Assembly: GCF_034274695.1 (NCBI RefSeq)
Contig: NZ_CP128362.1
Span: forward strand, 6,078,501-6,142,500
Reading direction: 5' to 3'
DNA: 64,000 nt
Origin: Chitinophaga sp. LS1
GTDB taxonomy: Bacteria; Bacteroidota; Bacteroidia; Chitinophagales; Chitinophagaceae
In this document: in pieces, positions 34,013 to 44,509 of the stretch
Layout: each line of letters opens with the position of its first letter
How positions within the stretch are numbered: position 1 is the stretch's first letter
Translations under genes and position numbers: made by a program
The notes under the pieces: generated by a model
What the model saw: the letters and a program-made list of their open reading frames with translations, nothing else
Told to the model about the DNA's origin: nothing
The model's database searches: none

Positions 34013-37000
34013 ATGCAGAAAGTCATAAAAAAGATAATTGCTTTTTCGTTAAAGAATAAGCTTTTCATAGGTTTTGCGACCATCGTCCTCGTCGTATGGG
34101 GTGTGATCGCATTCAAAAATATTCCCATTGAGGCTTTTCCGGATGTAACAAATACTCAGATCACTATTATTACCCAATGGCCTGGCAGAAGTGCCGAAGA
34201 GGTAGAAAAGTTTGTGACTGTGCCCGTGGAAATAGCCATGAACCCTGTACAGAAAAAAGAATCTGTTCGTTCTACGACTGTATTCGGTCTGTCAGTGGTG
34301 AAAGTGATCTTTGAAGATGGTGTGGACGATGCGTTTGCCCGTCAGCAGGTAAACAACCTGCTCCGTGATGTGGAACTGCCTGATGGTGCAGACCCTGATG
34401 TACAGCCCCCTACCGGCCCTACCGGTGAGATCTTCCGCTATACGCTGGAGAGCAAAACCAAGACGGTGAGAGAGCTGAAAACACTGCAGGACTGGGTGAT
34501 TGAACGTCGCCTGTTGAACGTACCTGGTGTAGGCGATGTGGTGAGCTTTGGGGGGGAAGTAAAAACGTATGAAATTGCCGTAAACCCACAGAAGCTCGCT
34601 TCTTATAATATCACCCCACTGGATGTATCAAACGCGATTTCCAAAAGTAATATCAACGTAGGTGGTGATGTGATCGTAGATAACTCACAGGCTTATGTAG
34701 TACGTGGTATTGGTTTGCTGAACAATGCGGAAGAAATTGGTAACATCATCGTTGACAACATCAATGGTACACCTATTTTAGTAAAAGATATCGGTACTGT
34801 GGCTATCTCTGCCCTGCCCCGCTTAGGTCAGGTAGGTCGTGATAAACAGAACGATGTGGTGGAAGGTATCATCGTCATGCGTAAAGGTGAAAACCCAAGT
34901 GAGGTGATCAAACGTGTGCAGGATAGGATTACCTACCTGAACGACAAAGTGCTGCCTCCCGATGTAAAGATCAATACATTCTATAACCGTAGTGACCTGA
35001 TCGAATTCGCGACACACACCGTATTGCACAACATGCTGGAAGGTATCATCTTCGTAACGGTGATCGTATTCCTCTTTATGGCTGACTGGCGTACGACTGT
35101 GATCGTGGCGATTGTAATTCCACTGGCACTGCTGTTTGCATTTATCTGCCTCACACTAAAAGGCATGTCTGCGAACCTGCTGTCGATGGGGGCGATTGAC
35201 TTCGGTATCATCATTGACGGTGCCGTCGTGATGGTGGAAGGGATCTTTGTGTTGTTAGATCAGCGGGCACACCAGATGGGTATGGAGCGGTTCAACAAAC
35301 TTTCCAAACTGGGTATCATCAAGAATACCGGTGGTGAACTGGGTAAAGCGATCTTCTTCTCCAAACTGATCATCATCGCAGGTCTGTTGCCTATCTTCTC
35401 TTTCCAGAAAGTAGAAGGTAAGATGTTCTCTCCGTTGGCATGGACACTGGGCTTTGCGCTCTTAGGTGCATTGATCCTCACCCTGACCCTGATTCCATTG
35501 CTCAGTAGTATTTTACTGCGTAAGAATGTAAGAGAGAAACACAATATTTTTGTGGAGTTCATTACTAATGGTGTAATGAAAATGTTCGCCTGGACATATA
35601 GAAATAAACGGCTCTCTTTGCTGGTTGCGGTTGGTTTAGTGGTAGTAGGTCTGTTCAACTTCAAATTCCTGGGTAGTGAGTTCCTGCCTGAGCTGGATGA
35701 AGGTGCGATCTATATCCGTGCTACCTGTCCGCTCAGCGTATCGCTGGAAGAATCCAAATCTATCGCCAACAAAATGCGGCGTATTATCCTGTCTTATCCG
35801 GAGGTAAAACAGGTGATGTCGCAAACCGGTCGTCCAAATGATGGTACGGATGCAACAGGTTTCTACAACATCGAATTCCATGTGGATATCTATCCAAAAA
35901 AACAATGGAAGAGCGGTATTACGAAAGAAGAATTGATTGACCGTATGCAGCAGAAACTGGCTGTGTATCCGGGTATCAACCTGAACTTCTCCCAGCCGAT
36001 CATGGACAACGTGGAAGAAGCGGTATCCGGTGTGAAAGGTTCCCTGTGTGTGAAGATCTATGGAGATAGTCTGGTGTATACTGAAGGCAAAGCCAATCAG
36101 GTATATGATATCATGAAGAACATTCCGGGTGTGACAGACTTAGGTGTCATCAAGAACATTGGTCAGCCTGAAATGGATATTGAACTGGATGAAAATAAAA
36201 TGGCCCTGTATGGTGTAACGACTGCCGATGCCAATGCGATTATCGAAATGGCGATTGGTGGTAAAGCCGTTACACAGATCTATGAAGGTGAGCGTAAGTT
36301 CCAGCTGCGTCTGCGTTACGAAGAGCAATACCGTAACAATGCAGAAGCGATCAGTGACCTGATGGTACCTACCCTGCGTGGTGCAAAAGTACCTATCAAA
36401 AACATTGCGAACATCAAGACCCTGACAGGTCCGAGCATCATCTTCAGAGATGATAACAGGCGCTATACTGCTGTAAAATTCTCTGTACGTGGTCGTGATA
36501 TGGGTAGTGTGATTGCGGAAGCACAGGCCAAAGTGAATAAGGATGTGAAGCTGGATAAAGGCTATGAAATGCAGTGGGCGGGAGACTTTGAAAACCAGCA
36601 ACGTGCCACTCAGCGCCTTACTCAGGTAGTACCAATCAGTTTGATGCTGATCTTCCTGATCCTGTTTGTGATGTTTGGAAATGTGAAGGATGCAGGCCTT
36701 GTATTGATCAACGTACCATTTGCGATCATCGGGGGTATCGCTGCCCTGCTCATAAGTAACACAAACTTCAGTATCTCTGCAGGTATCGGTTTCATTGCAC
36801 TCTTTGGTATCTGTATACAGAACGGGGTGATCCTCATATCGGTGTTTAAGAATAACATGGGCAAGGTGAAAAAGCACGACTTCAACCACCATACACTTGA
36901 AATATCCATAAGGGATGGTGTGCGCGAAAGGGTACGTCCGGTGGTAATGACAGCACTGATGGCGGCAATCGGGTTGTTACCGGCGGCATTGTCCAAAGGA

Positions 37001-37135
37001 ATAGGTTCCGAGACTTCCAAACCACTGGCAATTGTAGTGATTGGGGGGCTGATTACGGCAACAATTCTGACGCTGTTAGTATTCCCGCTGTTCTTCTATC
37101 TTGGATATAGAAAAGTTGGTCAAAAAATGGATTAA
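34013..37135 (+). CDS. Heavy-metal efflux RND pump, CzcA family
   Basis: 1,040 residues, the usual length for HME-RND pumps, with N-terminal helix, two large periplasmic loops and two bundles of membrane helices. The proton-relay helix reads DFGIIIDGAVVMVEG, which matches the DFGxxxDGA type linked to Zn, Co, Cd or Ni export rather than the Cu/Ag CusA type. It works as a trimer driven by proton import. The gene starts four bases after the adaptor stop. A strong terminator follows. Metal assignment is inference from the helix motif alone. Confidence 0.93.
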   Translation: MQKVIKKIIAFSLKNKLFIGFATIVLVVWGVIAFKNIPIEAFPDVTNTQITIITQWPGRSAEEVEKFVTVPVEIAMNPVQKKESVRSTTVFGLSVVKVIFEDGVDDAFARQQVNNLLRDVELPDGADPDVQPPTGPTGEIFRYTLESKTKTVRELKTLQDWVIERRLLNVPGVGDVVSFGGEVKTYEIAVNPQKLASYNITPLDVSNAISKSNINVGGDVIVDNSQAYVVRGIGLLNNAEEIGNIIVDNINGTPILVKDIGTVAISALPRLGQVGRDKQNDVVEGIIVMRKGENPSEVIKRVQDRITYLNDKVLPPDVKINTFYNRSDLIEFATHTVLHNMLEGIIFVTVIVFLFMADWRTTVIVAIVIPLALLFAFICLTLKGMSANLLSMGAIDFGIIIDGAVVMVEGIFVLLDQRAHQMGMERFNKLSKLGIIKNTGGELGKAIFFSKLIIIAGLLPIFSFQKVEGKMFSPLAWTLGFALLGALILTLTLIPLLSSILLRKNVREKHNIFVEFITNGVMKMFAWTYRNKRLSLLVAVGLVVVGLFNFKFLGSEFLPELDEGAIYIRATCPLSVSLEESKSIANKMRRIILSYPEVKQVMSQTGRPNDGTDATGFYNIEFHVDIYPKKQWKSGITKEELIDRMQQKLAVYPGINLNFSQPIMDNVEEAVSGVKGSLCVKIYGDSLVYTEGKANQVYDIMKNIPGVTDLGVIKNIGQPEMDIELDENKMALYGVTTADANAIIEMAIGGKAVTQIYEGERKFQLRLRYEEQYRNNAEAISDLMVPTLRGAKVPIKNIANIKTLTGPSIIFRDDNRRYTAVKFSVRGRDMGSVIAEAQAKVNKDVKLDKGYEMQWAGDFENQQRATQRLTQVVPISLMLIFLILFVMFGNVKDAGLVLINVPFAIIGGIAALLISNTNFSISAGIGFIALFGICIQNGVILISVFKNNMGKVKKHDFNHHTLEISIRDGVRERVRPVVMTALMAAIGLLPAALSKGIGSETSKPLAIVVIGGLITATILTLLVFPLFFYLGYRKVGQKMD

Positions 37136-37169
37136 TTCAATTTAATAAAGCCAGCCGCAAGCCAGCGCC

Positions 37170-37210
37170 AAAAAGGAAGGCTTCCACGTACAGCGGAAGC
37201 CTTCCTTTTT
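37170..37210. terminator. Strong terminator after the efflux operon
   Basis: 16-bp perfect arms at 37170-37185 and 37195-37210 containing GGAAGGCTTCC, with A-run before and T-run after, followed by GTTTTT. Works on both strands but only the plus strand has an upstream gene. Confidence 0.9.
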
Positions 37211-37287
37211 GTTTTTATTAACATAATTTACCTATATTCAATTAAAATTATACACCCCGTCAATCAAAATCGAAAAATCGCCACTAT

Positions 37288-40038
37288 ATGAAGAACTGCT
37301 TTGTAAAAGCCAGTCTGTGCTGTATGCTGTTATTACAACTTTTCACGTTAGCATACGCCCAGCAAAAGACCATTACCGGTACCGTAACTAATAAGACTAC
37401 CGGCGAACCCCTACCTGGTGTAACCGTTAGTTTAAAAGGTACCCTGTCGGGGACTATCACCGATGGCAGCGGCCACTATAAATTCAACACGACCCGATCG
37501 TTGCCGCTGACACTTATTTTCTCATCCGTAGGTTTTAAAAGCGAACAGGTACAGGTCTCGAATGAAGAAAGTAACAATATTCAGCTGAGCTCCACCGAAA
37601 TCCTGGGTGAAGAAGTAGTAGTCGCCGCCAGCCGTGTATCAGAATCTATCCTTGCCTCCCCGGTGTCGATCGAAAAACTCAATGCTACCGCCATCAGGGA
37701 AACACCTACCCCCAATTTCTACGATGCACTCCCCTCTCTGAAAGGCGTGGAAACCAGTATGCAAAGCCTCACCTTCCGTACCGTAACGACCCGTGGTTTC
37801 AATACGAATGGGAACACCCGTTTCAATCAGCTGGTAGATGGTATGGATAACCAGGCCCCCGGTCTCAACTTCTCTGTAGGAAACATATTAGGCCTCTCCG
37901 AACTGGATGTCGCTTCTGTTGAATTACTGCCCGGTGCATCTTCCGCCCTGTACGGTGCAGGTGGGATGAACGGTACCCTGCTTATGACCAGCAAAAGCCC
38001 TTTTGAATACCAGGGACTGAGCCTTCGGTTGCAGAGTGGTGTAAACCATGTAGGTAAGCAACAACAACCTTATGTAGGTTATATCCCGGACATTGCTGCC
38101 CGCTATGCAAAAGCTTTTGGTCGCTTTGCATTTAAGCTGAACGTCTGCTACCTGCAGGCAGATGACTGGCAGGCTTTGGATTCTACTAATTATGACCGTT
38201 TAAATGGCAAGACAAAAGCGGGTTTCTCACATGCCTCAGATCCCAATTATGATGGGGTGAATGTGTATGGTGATGAAATCACAACTACCTATGGCACCAG
38301 CGCCGGTTACCTGAATGGGGTGGCAGTGTCACGTACCGGTTACAGGGAAAAAGACCTGGTGGATTATGGTACTAAAAGTTTAAAATTAAGCGGTGCTTTA
38401 CATTATAAATTTACCGATAACCTGGAAGGTATTATTCAGGGTAACTGGGGTAAAGGTACCACGGTGTATACCGGCTCCGACCGCTACTCTCTCCGCAATT
38501 TCGACATGGGACAGTATAAGGTGGAACTGAGAGGCAAACGCTTCTATTTAAGAGCATATACCACACAGGAACGTTCAGGCGAAGCCTACAACGCGACTGC
38601 GCTTGGTACCCTGCTCAATGAAACTTACAGCCCAAGTGCTACCTACGATGCTAATGGCGCTGTAACAGGTGGCTGGTTTGCAGAATATGCCACTGTTTAC
38701 AACCAGGCAAGACTGGGTGTATTTCAGGGGGCACCGGGTGTAAAGACGGATCTGGAAGCACATGCCATTGCCCGTGGATATGCAGACAGAAACCGTTTAG
38801 TACCAGGTTCTGAAAACTTTAACACAGCGAAAAAGACAATTACGGAACGCTACATCGGGTTTGGTACTGATCGTAATGGTGCTAAATTCAATGATAAAAC
38901 AAACCTGTACCACTATGAAGGATTCTATGATTTCACGGATCATGTAAAAGTACTGGAATTGCAGGCAGGAGCTAGTTTCCGCCATTACGCACTTAACTCA
39001 GACGGTACCATCTTCGACGATGCAAACGGACGTATTGGAATCAATGAATACGGTGGCTTTGTACAGGTGGGGAAGAAACTGGTAAATGACAGGATTAAAC
39101 TGACAGGTTCTGTGCGCTATGATAAGAACGAAAACTTTGATGGCAGGTTTACACCCCGTATCTCTGGTGTATTCACAGTAGCACCACAACACAATATCCG
39201 GCTCTCCTTCCAGACAGCTTATCGTAATCCTACCAACCAGGACCAGTACATAGATTTACCTATCCGCTCCAATACAAGACTGATTGGTGGCTTGCCGGCA
39301 TTGATCTCAAAGTATGACCTGTATAATACAAAAGGCTATACACAGGCAAGCGTTCAGCAATATGCTGCAACCGGCGATCCTACCAAACTGGAAACGTATA
39401 CCTTTGGTAAGTTCAGACCTGAGAGCGTGAGTTCTTATGAAGTAGGTTATAAGGGGCTGATCAATAACCGCCTGTTGATAGATGCTTACTACTATTACAG
39501 CAAGTATAAAAACTTCCTTTCTTACCTGGTACTGATCCAGCCTACACAGCCGCTGGCTTCCGATCCATCATTTAGCAGAGCAAATATCTTTGCGACTTAT
39601 GTAAACAATCCTTCTGATGTGGTCACACAAGGAGGTGCGTTGGGACTGGAATATTTGATTGGTAAATGGACCATTACTGGCAATGTATCCTACAATGATA
39701 TCACGAAGGATTCAAAGACATTATCTAATTCATTTAACACGCCTAAATATCGTTTCAATCTAGGTTTGTCAAACAGGAATGTATATAAGAATCTTGGATT
39801 TAATGTGATGTACAGATGGCAGGATGCGTTTACGTGGAATAGTAGTTTTGTGCAGGGTGAAGTAGCGGCGTATGCTACGCTGGATGCACAGGTGAACTAT
39901 AGAATTCCAAAAGTGAATGCGACAATTAAAGTTGGTGGTTCGAATATAACTAACCACTATTATCAAACATCATTTGGTAATCCAAAGGCAGGAGGTATTT
40001 ATTATGTCTCTTTGCTTTTCGAAGACCTTCTGAAATAA
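37288..40038 (+). CDS. TonB-dependent receptor with regulatory-like N-terminal domain (paralogue 1)
   Basis: 916 residues. Signal peptide to YAQ, carboxypeptidase-regulatory-like domain (about 27-110), plug with SPVSIEKLNA, TTRGFNTNGNTRFNQLVDGM, PGASSALYGAGGMNGTL, then the barrel ending YYVSLLFEDLLK. It imports an unknown ligand across the outer membrane with TonB energy. No SusD partner is attached. It is related to the receptor at 41553 and points toward it, with the sulfatase gene between. The upstream 77 bases contain no clear -7 box. Confidence 0.93.
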   Translation: MKNCFVKASLCCMLLLQLFTLAYAQQKTITGTVTNKTTGEPLPGVTVSLKGTLSGTITDGSGHYKFNTTRSLPLTLIFSSVGFKSEQVQVSNEESNNIQLSSTEILGEEVVVAASRVSESILASPVSIEKLNATAIRETPTPNFYDALPSLKGVETSMQSLTFRTVTTRGFNTNGNTRFNQLVDGMDNQAPGLNFSVGNILGLSELDVASVELLPGASSALYGAGGMNGTLLMTSKSPFEYQGLSLRLQSGVNHVGKQQQPYVGYIPDIAARYAKAFGRFAFKLNVCYLQADDWQALDSTNYDRLNGKTKAGFSHASDPNYDGVNVYGDEITTTYGTSAGYLNGVAVSRTGYREKDLVDYGTKSLKLSGALHYKFTDNLEGIIQGNWGKGTTVYTGSDRYSLRNFDMGQYKVELRGKRFYLRAYTTQERSGEAYNATALGTLLNETYSPSATYDANGAVTGGWFAEYATVYNQARLGVFQGAPGVKTDLEAHAIARGYADRNRLVPGSENFNTAKKTITERYIGFGTDRNGAKFNDKTNLYHYEGFYDFTDHVKVLELQAGASFRHYALNSDGTIFDDANGRIGINEYGGFVQVGKKLVNDRIKLTGSVRYDKNENFDGRFTPRISGVFTVAPQHNIRLSFQTAYRNPTNQDQYIDLPIRSNTRLIGGLPALISKYDLYNTKGYTQASVQQYAATGDPTKLETYTFGKFRPESVSSYEVGYKGLINNRLLIDAYYYYSKYKNFLSYLVLIQPTQPLASDPSFSRANIFATYVNNPSDVVTQGGALGLEYLIGKWTITGNVSYNDITKDSKTLSNSFNTPKYRFNLGLSNRNVYKNLGFNVMYRWQDAFTWNSSFVQGEVAAYATLDAQVNYRIPKVNATIKVGGSNITNHYYQTSFGNPKAGGIYYVSLLFEDLLK

Positions 40039-40052
40039 ATAAAAAACAACCT

Positions 40053-40096
40053 CTAAATTGAAACGCTTTGCCATCGGCAAAAGCGTTTCAATTTAG
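40053..40096. terminator. Two-sided terminator between receptor and sulfatase
   Basis: 20-base left arm (40053-40072) pairs with 40076-40096 with a single bulged A and a 3-base loop. Serves the receptor (+) and the sulfatase (-) genes, whose ends converge here. Confidence 0.85.
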
Positions 40097-40109
40097 TACT
40101 CAAAAATAT

Positions 40110-41549
40110 TTAAATCGGGAAAGTATATTCCTCCCCTCTCTCCGAAACTGTCGCATTATACCGACTCTCCCACAAAGGAGAATGCACCTGCGTATCCTCA
40201 TACTTCTTCAACTCCTCCTTCAATTGTTTCAACTCCTTCGGATGTGACGCTGACAGATCATTTTTCTCTTCCCTATCCTTAGACAGATCAAACAACCATT
40301 CTTTTTTATCATGCTCATTCACCACTAACTTCCAGTTCCCACTCCTAAACGCTTTTGAAAACCCACTTCTCCAAACAAATTGCTCATGGGGATGCTTATT
40401 CAACGTTCCCTTTTGTAAAAAAGGTACAAGGTTCACTCCATCATAAGTCCTGTCAGCAGGTAGTGTCGCACCGGACAATGCCGCAGCAGTAGCAAAAATA
40501 TCCAGCGAAGATATCTCCTGTGCTGATGTCACGCCGCTGGTTATATGCCCCGTATAGCGTACATAAAATGGTACAGACAAACCACCTTCAAAGTGCGTAC
40601 ACTTGCCACCCCGCAAAGGATAATTATCTGTCGCACGGGTATAACTTGCACCACCATTATCACTGGTAAAGAAAATGATCGTATTATCTTCCTGACCAGA
40701 TGCTTTCACCTGCGCCAATACCTGACCCACAGCATCATCCAGTGCTTCAATCATACCATAGTAAATACGTTTAAGAGAATCCTTCTCAGTAGTTATCCTG
40801 TTATAATAAGCCTTTGGCACCTGGAATGGATCATGCGGCGCATTAAAGGTCAGGTATAAAAAGTAAGGCTTGTCTTTATGCTGCTGTATAAACTGCGAAG
40901 CTTTATTAGCCAAAGAAAAAGTAAGGTAACCCGTATCCTGCACGACCTCTCTGCCTTCTCGAATAGCAGTCGCGCCATTACGTGGTGTCCATGCAATCTT
41001 ATCCGTCAATGCCCATGGTGCACGAATGCCCACATATTTAGTGGTATCCAGTTCCCCTTCTGTATAAGGAGATAACCCTGCCTGAAAATAATAGCTGTAA
41101 TCAAATCCTTTCTGATCAGGATAGAAGCCATCACCAGTACCCAGGTGCCATTTGCCTACGATGCCAGTAGCATACCCCTGCGCATGCAGCAACTGCGCCA
41201 GCGTGAGCTCAGAAGCGGGCAACCCATTCTGTGCAGCCCCACTACCATCTGGCATAAATTCATATCCAAATCTTACCTGGCTACGCCCCGTGATCAACCC
41301 CGCACGGGAAGGAGAACAAATTGGCGCTGCTGCATATGCAGTGGTGAACCGTATCCCACTCTTCCCTAATCCATCTATATTTGGCGTCCGTACTTTCGTA
41401 TTTCCATACGCCTGCAGATCACTATATCCTAAGTCATCTGCCAATATTACAATGACATTCGGCGGGCGGTTAGGCGCCGGCTTTTTGCCTGTAAAGCTGC
41501 ACAATACAGCTGTGCCCAATACGACAGGTAACAAAAATCTTCTTTTCAT
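40110..41549 (-). CDS. Sulfatase, formylglycine-dependent
   Basis: 479 residues with a signal peptide (MKRRFLLPVVLGTAVLCSFTG). Type I sulfatase: the metal ligands are in VILADDLGYSD, and the active-site motif CSPSR (Cys78 to Arg82, in CSPSRAGLITGR) has the Cys that is converted to formylglycine. The later TSDNGGASY gives two more calcium ligands. It removes sulfate from an aryl or sugar sulfate ester outside the cytoplasm. It starts three bases after the stop of the receptor at 41553, so the two are an operon, suggesting that the receptor imports the sulfated substrate or its product. No sulfatase-maturing enzyme gene lies in the window. Confidence 0.93.
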   Translation of the reverse strand: MKRRFLLPVVLGTAVLCSFTGKKPAPNRPPNVIVILADDLGYSDLQAYGNTKVRTPNIDGLGKSGIRFTTAYAAAPICSPSRAGLITGRSQVRFGYEFMPDGSGAAQNGLPASELTLAQLLHAQGYATGIVGKWHLGTGDGFYPDQKGFDYSYYFQAGLSPYTEGELDTTKYVGIRAPWALTDKIAWTPRNGATAIREGREVVQDTGYLTFSLANKASQFIQQHKDKPYFLYLTFNAPHDPFQVPKAYYNRITTEKDSLKRIYYGMIEALDDAVGQVLAQVKASGQEDNTIIFFTSDNGGASYTRATDNYPLRGGKCTHFEGGLSVPFYVRYTGHITSGVTSAQEISSLDIFATAAALSGATLPADRTYDGVNLVPFLQKGTLNKHPHEQFVWRSGFSKAFRSGNWKLVVNEHDKKEWLFDLSKDREEKNDLSASHPKELKQLKEELKKYEDTQVHSPLWESRYNATVSERGEEYTFPI

Positions 41550-41552
41550 TTA

Positions 41553-44315
41553 TTAGTGCTTTTTACTGAATAATTCATCAAAAGTGAAGCTCGCATAATA
41601 CAAGCCGCCAATAGAAGGCCCACTCATATACTGCGTATAATATTTGTTCAGGATATTGCTTCCACCGATCCTGATCGTACTCTTCGCTGCGGGAATATGA
41701 TAGGAAACCTGCGCATCCAGTGAACCCCATGCCGGTACATATCCATTCGCAATACTGGACACCCAGTTAATACCACCTGACCAGCGATAAGCCACATTAA
41801 ATCCAAAGTTTTTATACACATGCGTATTCCCCAAACTAAAGCTTCCACTAAAACTGGGTGTATTAAACCCTCCTGAACTCAGGTAAGCATCCTTCGTCCC
41901 TGCCTGATCAAACCCATTATAAGTCGCATTCGCAGAGAAATGATAATCTTTTGGTAATACATAATCTACACCCAGAGATACTCCATAGTTATATACTTTA
42001 GAAGGTGTATTCGTATACACAGAATAACTGGAATAATTACCTCCGGCTACTGCGATTGCTGCCAGACTATCGTTGGATATCCCAGATGAGAGATTTACTT
42101 TACCCACGCCAATACCCTGTATAAATCCATCAAACTGTACCCAGAAAGCAGATACATCCACAAACAATTTATCATTCAACAATGAGCCCTTATAGCCCAG
42201 TTCAAATGTTAAGTTCTTCTCTGGTTTGATGTAATTGATAGGCGCAGCTACCAGCAGGGATTTATTCGCCTGAATAGCTTCATCCCTGTCTGTACCTGCG
42301 TTCACAGCTTTGTTGACAGCCGTATTAAACGCTGTTATACTGGAAGTGAAGTAAGAGTTCCCTATGATATCATAGGATTGCAGGTTCTGTTTGATACCAC
42401 CCAATACCTGCGTAGTACCTAAGCGCAGATTTGCCCACGCATCCTGGAATACAGGCATTCGGTAACCATTCTGAAAAGATAAACGAAAATTATGCTGAGG
42501 TGTAGGAGAATACACCAACCCAAGCCGTGAAGTGAATTGTCCATCTATATATTGTGCCTTATCATAGCGCACGGAACCTGTCGCTTTTAATTTGCCGGGA
42601 ATAATCTCCCTGCTTAACTGTACAAAAGCACCGCCTTTCCATGTGGTAATAGGACTTCCCGTAGTATCAGGATAAAAGGTACCATCAGAGCGCAAAGAAC
42701 TAAATCTGTAATCTGCACCAATCTGCACATCCAAAATTTTAGAGGTCCATTTAGACAGATCCGCCTGCAATTCATTATGAATAAAATACCCTCTGGAAAT
42801 AAACTTCGCACCTGAAGTCCAGCTGCCAATGCGTTTTAAACTATCGGCTATATGATTAAAAGAGGTAGTACCTGCTTCAATACGACCGTTATCAGCAGCG
42901 GTTCTTGCGGCCTGCAGGGCAGTATTCATATTCCCTTCAGAAGAATAGTTACTATTAAATGCGGTAGTAAAATCACTATACCACTGGCTATCGCTCTTCC
43001 ACGTACGATTAATATTATCAGCCAGGAAACGGATATTATAAGAATCCCCTGAGTTCTCCGTATTCACATATCCCTTATAAGAGATCACAGGAGATTTAAA
43101 TGTGATCCCATGCTGTTGTACTGTGTAGTTTTTAAACTTCAGCTTATTTGCACGGGTAAAAATATTATCAACGATCCCACCTTTATAAGAATAAGACAAC
43201 CGGGTATCATTATTGAATTTATACACTAAGGTCGCATCTGCTTTCAGCAATTTAGATGCATAATCAGTCAGCTCGGCTTCTTTATAACCTGTGCGGCTTA
43301 CTACCACACTCTGGCTATTCAGAGTCAATGTCCGATAACTTTCATCGCCATACACATTCACACCATTGTACCCGGGATCCTGACGTGTGCCTATTGAACC
43401 ATACCCAATTCCTGCATTCAAATTTGTCTGCCTGGCAGTATCACCGGAAGCCCAATCACTCCCACGGGTATATGCAAAGTTCACTTTAAATGCCAACCGG
43501 TCAGAAATCGCTTTCGCATACCGCAATGAAATACTGGTATATGCTGAGGGTGACACATAGTTATAAGGATTATGAAGATTATTTACCCCTCCTTTATAAT
43601 TAAAACTCAGCCCCTGATGCAACCATGGATCCTTCGTGATTGTATTTACCAACCCATTCGTTGCACTCAACCCGTACAGCGCCGAAGACGCCCCCGGTAT
43701 CAACTCCACACTCTCCACATCCAGATCCCCTGCGCCAATCGTATTCGCTATTGGGAAGTTCAATACCGGCGACTGATTATCCATCCCATCTACCAGCTGT
43801 ACAAACCGCAAATTCGTAGGATTCTGGAACCCACGTGTATTATACACTGTAAACAGCAAACTCGTATTCAACGTATTCACCCCCTTTAGTGAAGAAATCG
43901 CCTCATAGGCACTCACGGCCGGGCTTTCTGCCAGCTGCCTGCTGCTTAACTTCTCGATGGTAACCGGTGAACGCAGGATGGATTCCGAATGACGTGACGC
44001 TGTCACTACCACGTCATTCAAGTGTGTAATTTGTTTTTCAGATAACGTAATTGTAACAAAGCTGGCATTCTTTAGCACCACTTCCTTATTACCATAACCA
44101 ACGTAAGTCACCACCAGCTTCACGGGAAATGCCCCCGAAAAAGGTAAATGGAATACCCCCGCCGTATCGGTCAGCGCCCCTGTCGTGGTAGACTTAATAA
44201 ATACACTCGCTCCCGGAACAGGGGTGCCTGTATCCGGATCTACTACTTTCCCCGTTAATTGTGCATGTGCTGTTATAGTCATCAACATGCCTATCAGTGT
44301 TAATATTGCTCTCAT
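41553..44315 (-). CDS. TonB-dependent receptor with regulatory-like N-terminal domain (paralogue 2)
   Basis: 920 residues. Signal peptide to AHAQ, carboxypeptidase-regulatory-like domain (about 20-95, GKVVDPDTGTPVPGASVFI), plug with ASRHSESILRSPVTIEKL, RFVQLVDGMDNQ, PGASSALYGLSATNGLV, then the barrel. The plug is clearly similar to that of paralogue 1 (SESIL, SPVxIEKL, QLVDGMDNQ, PGASSALYG), so duplication is likely. It heads an operon with the sulfatase and has a promoter box and an inverted repeat just upstream. Confidence 0.93.
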   Translation of the reverse strand: MRAILTLIGMLMTITAHAQLTGKVVDPDTGTPVPGASVFIKSTTTGALTDTAGVFHLPFSGAFPVKLVVTYVGYGNKEVVLKNASFVTITLSEKQITHLNDVVVTASRHSESILRSPVTIEKLSSRQLAESPAVSAYEAISSLKGVNTLNTSLLFTVYNTRGFQNPTNLRFVQLVDGMDNQSPVLNFPIANTIGAGDLDVESVELIPGASSALYGLSATNGLVNTITKDPWLHQGLSFNYKGGVNNLHNPYNYVSPSAYTSISLRYAKAISDRLAFKVNFAYTRGSDWASGDTARQTNLNAGIGYGSIGTRQDPGYNGVNVYGDESYRTLTLNSQSVVVSRTGYKEAELTDYASKLLKADATLVYKFNNDTRLSYSYKGGIVDNIFTRANKLKFKNYTVQQHGITFKSPVISYKGYVNTENSGDSYNIRFLADNINRTWKSDSQWYSDFTTAFNSNYSSEGNMNTALQAARTAADNGRIEAGTTSFNHIADSLKRIGSWTSGAKFISRGYFIHNELQADLSKWTSKILDVQIGADYRFSSLRSDGTFYPDTTGSPITTWKGGAFVQLSREIIPGKLKATGSVRYDKAQYIDGQFTSRLGLVYSPTPQHNFRLSFQNGYRMPVFQDAWANLRLGTTQVLGGIKQNLQSYDIIGNSYFTSSITAFNTAVNKAVNAGTDRDEAIQANKSLLVAAPINYIKPEKNLTFELGYKGSLLNDKLFVDVSAFWVQFDGFIQGIGVGKVNLSSGISNDSLAAIAVAGGNYSSYSVYTNTPSKVYNYGVSLGVDYVLPKDYHFSANATYNGFDQAGTKDAYLSSGGFNTPSFSGSFSLGNTHVYKNFGFNVAYRWSGGINWVSSIANGYVPAWGSLDAQVSYHIPAAKSTIRIGGSNILNKYYTQYMSGPSIGGLYYASFTFDELFSKKH

Positions 44316-44358
44316 TTTTTTGCGACGATATTTTTAATTTGAGAGACAATGGCCATTA

Positions 44359-44384
44359 GTCTACTAAATAAGTAGACAAATATA
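44359..44384 (-). promoter_or_regulatory. Promoter box and inverted repeat before the receptor-sulfatase operon
   Basis: On the minus strand TATATTTG (44377-44384) matches the -7 consensus, and the inverted repeat GTCTACT-N5-AGTAGAC (44359-44377) begins at its last base and spans the expected transcription start. A repressor bound there would block initiation. The -33 box is not clear. Operator role is inference. Confidence 0.45.
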
Positions 44385-44509
44385 ATAAAGGAAAGATTAA
44401 TGGAGAGGAAAAAATATTTACGGGAAAGGATTAATTACCAGTTTAAAAAACGGGGCTATCAGAGAATCAGATCGTGTGTAAGCAGGAATTAAAGCCCCCT
44501 GAAATAGGC

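Noticed and set aside
37288..44315. Composite transposon formed by two similar genes in opposite orientation
   Set aside because: The similar genes are full receptors with diverged sequence; no transposase, terminal repeats or target duplications are visible.
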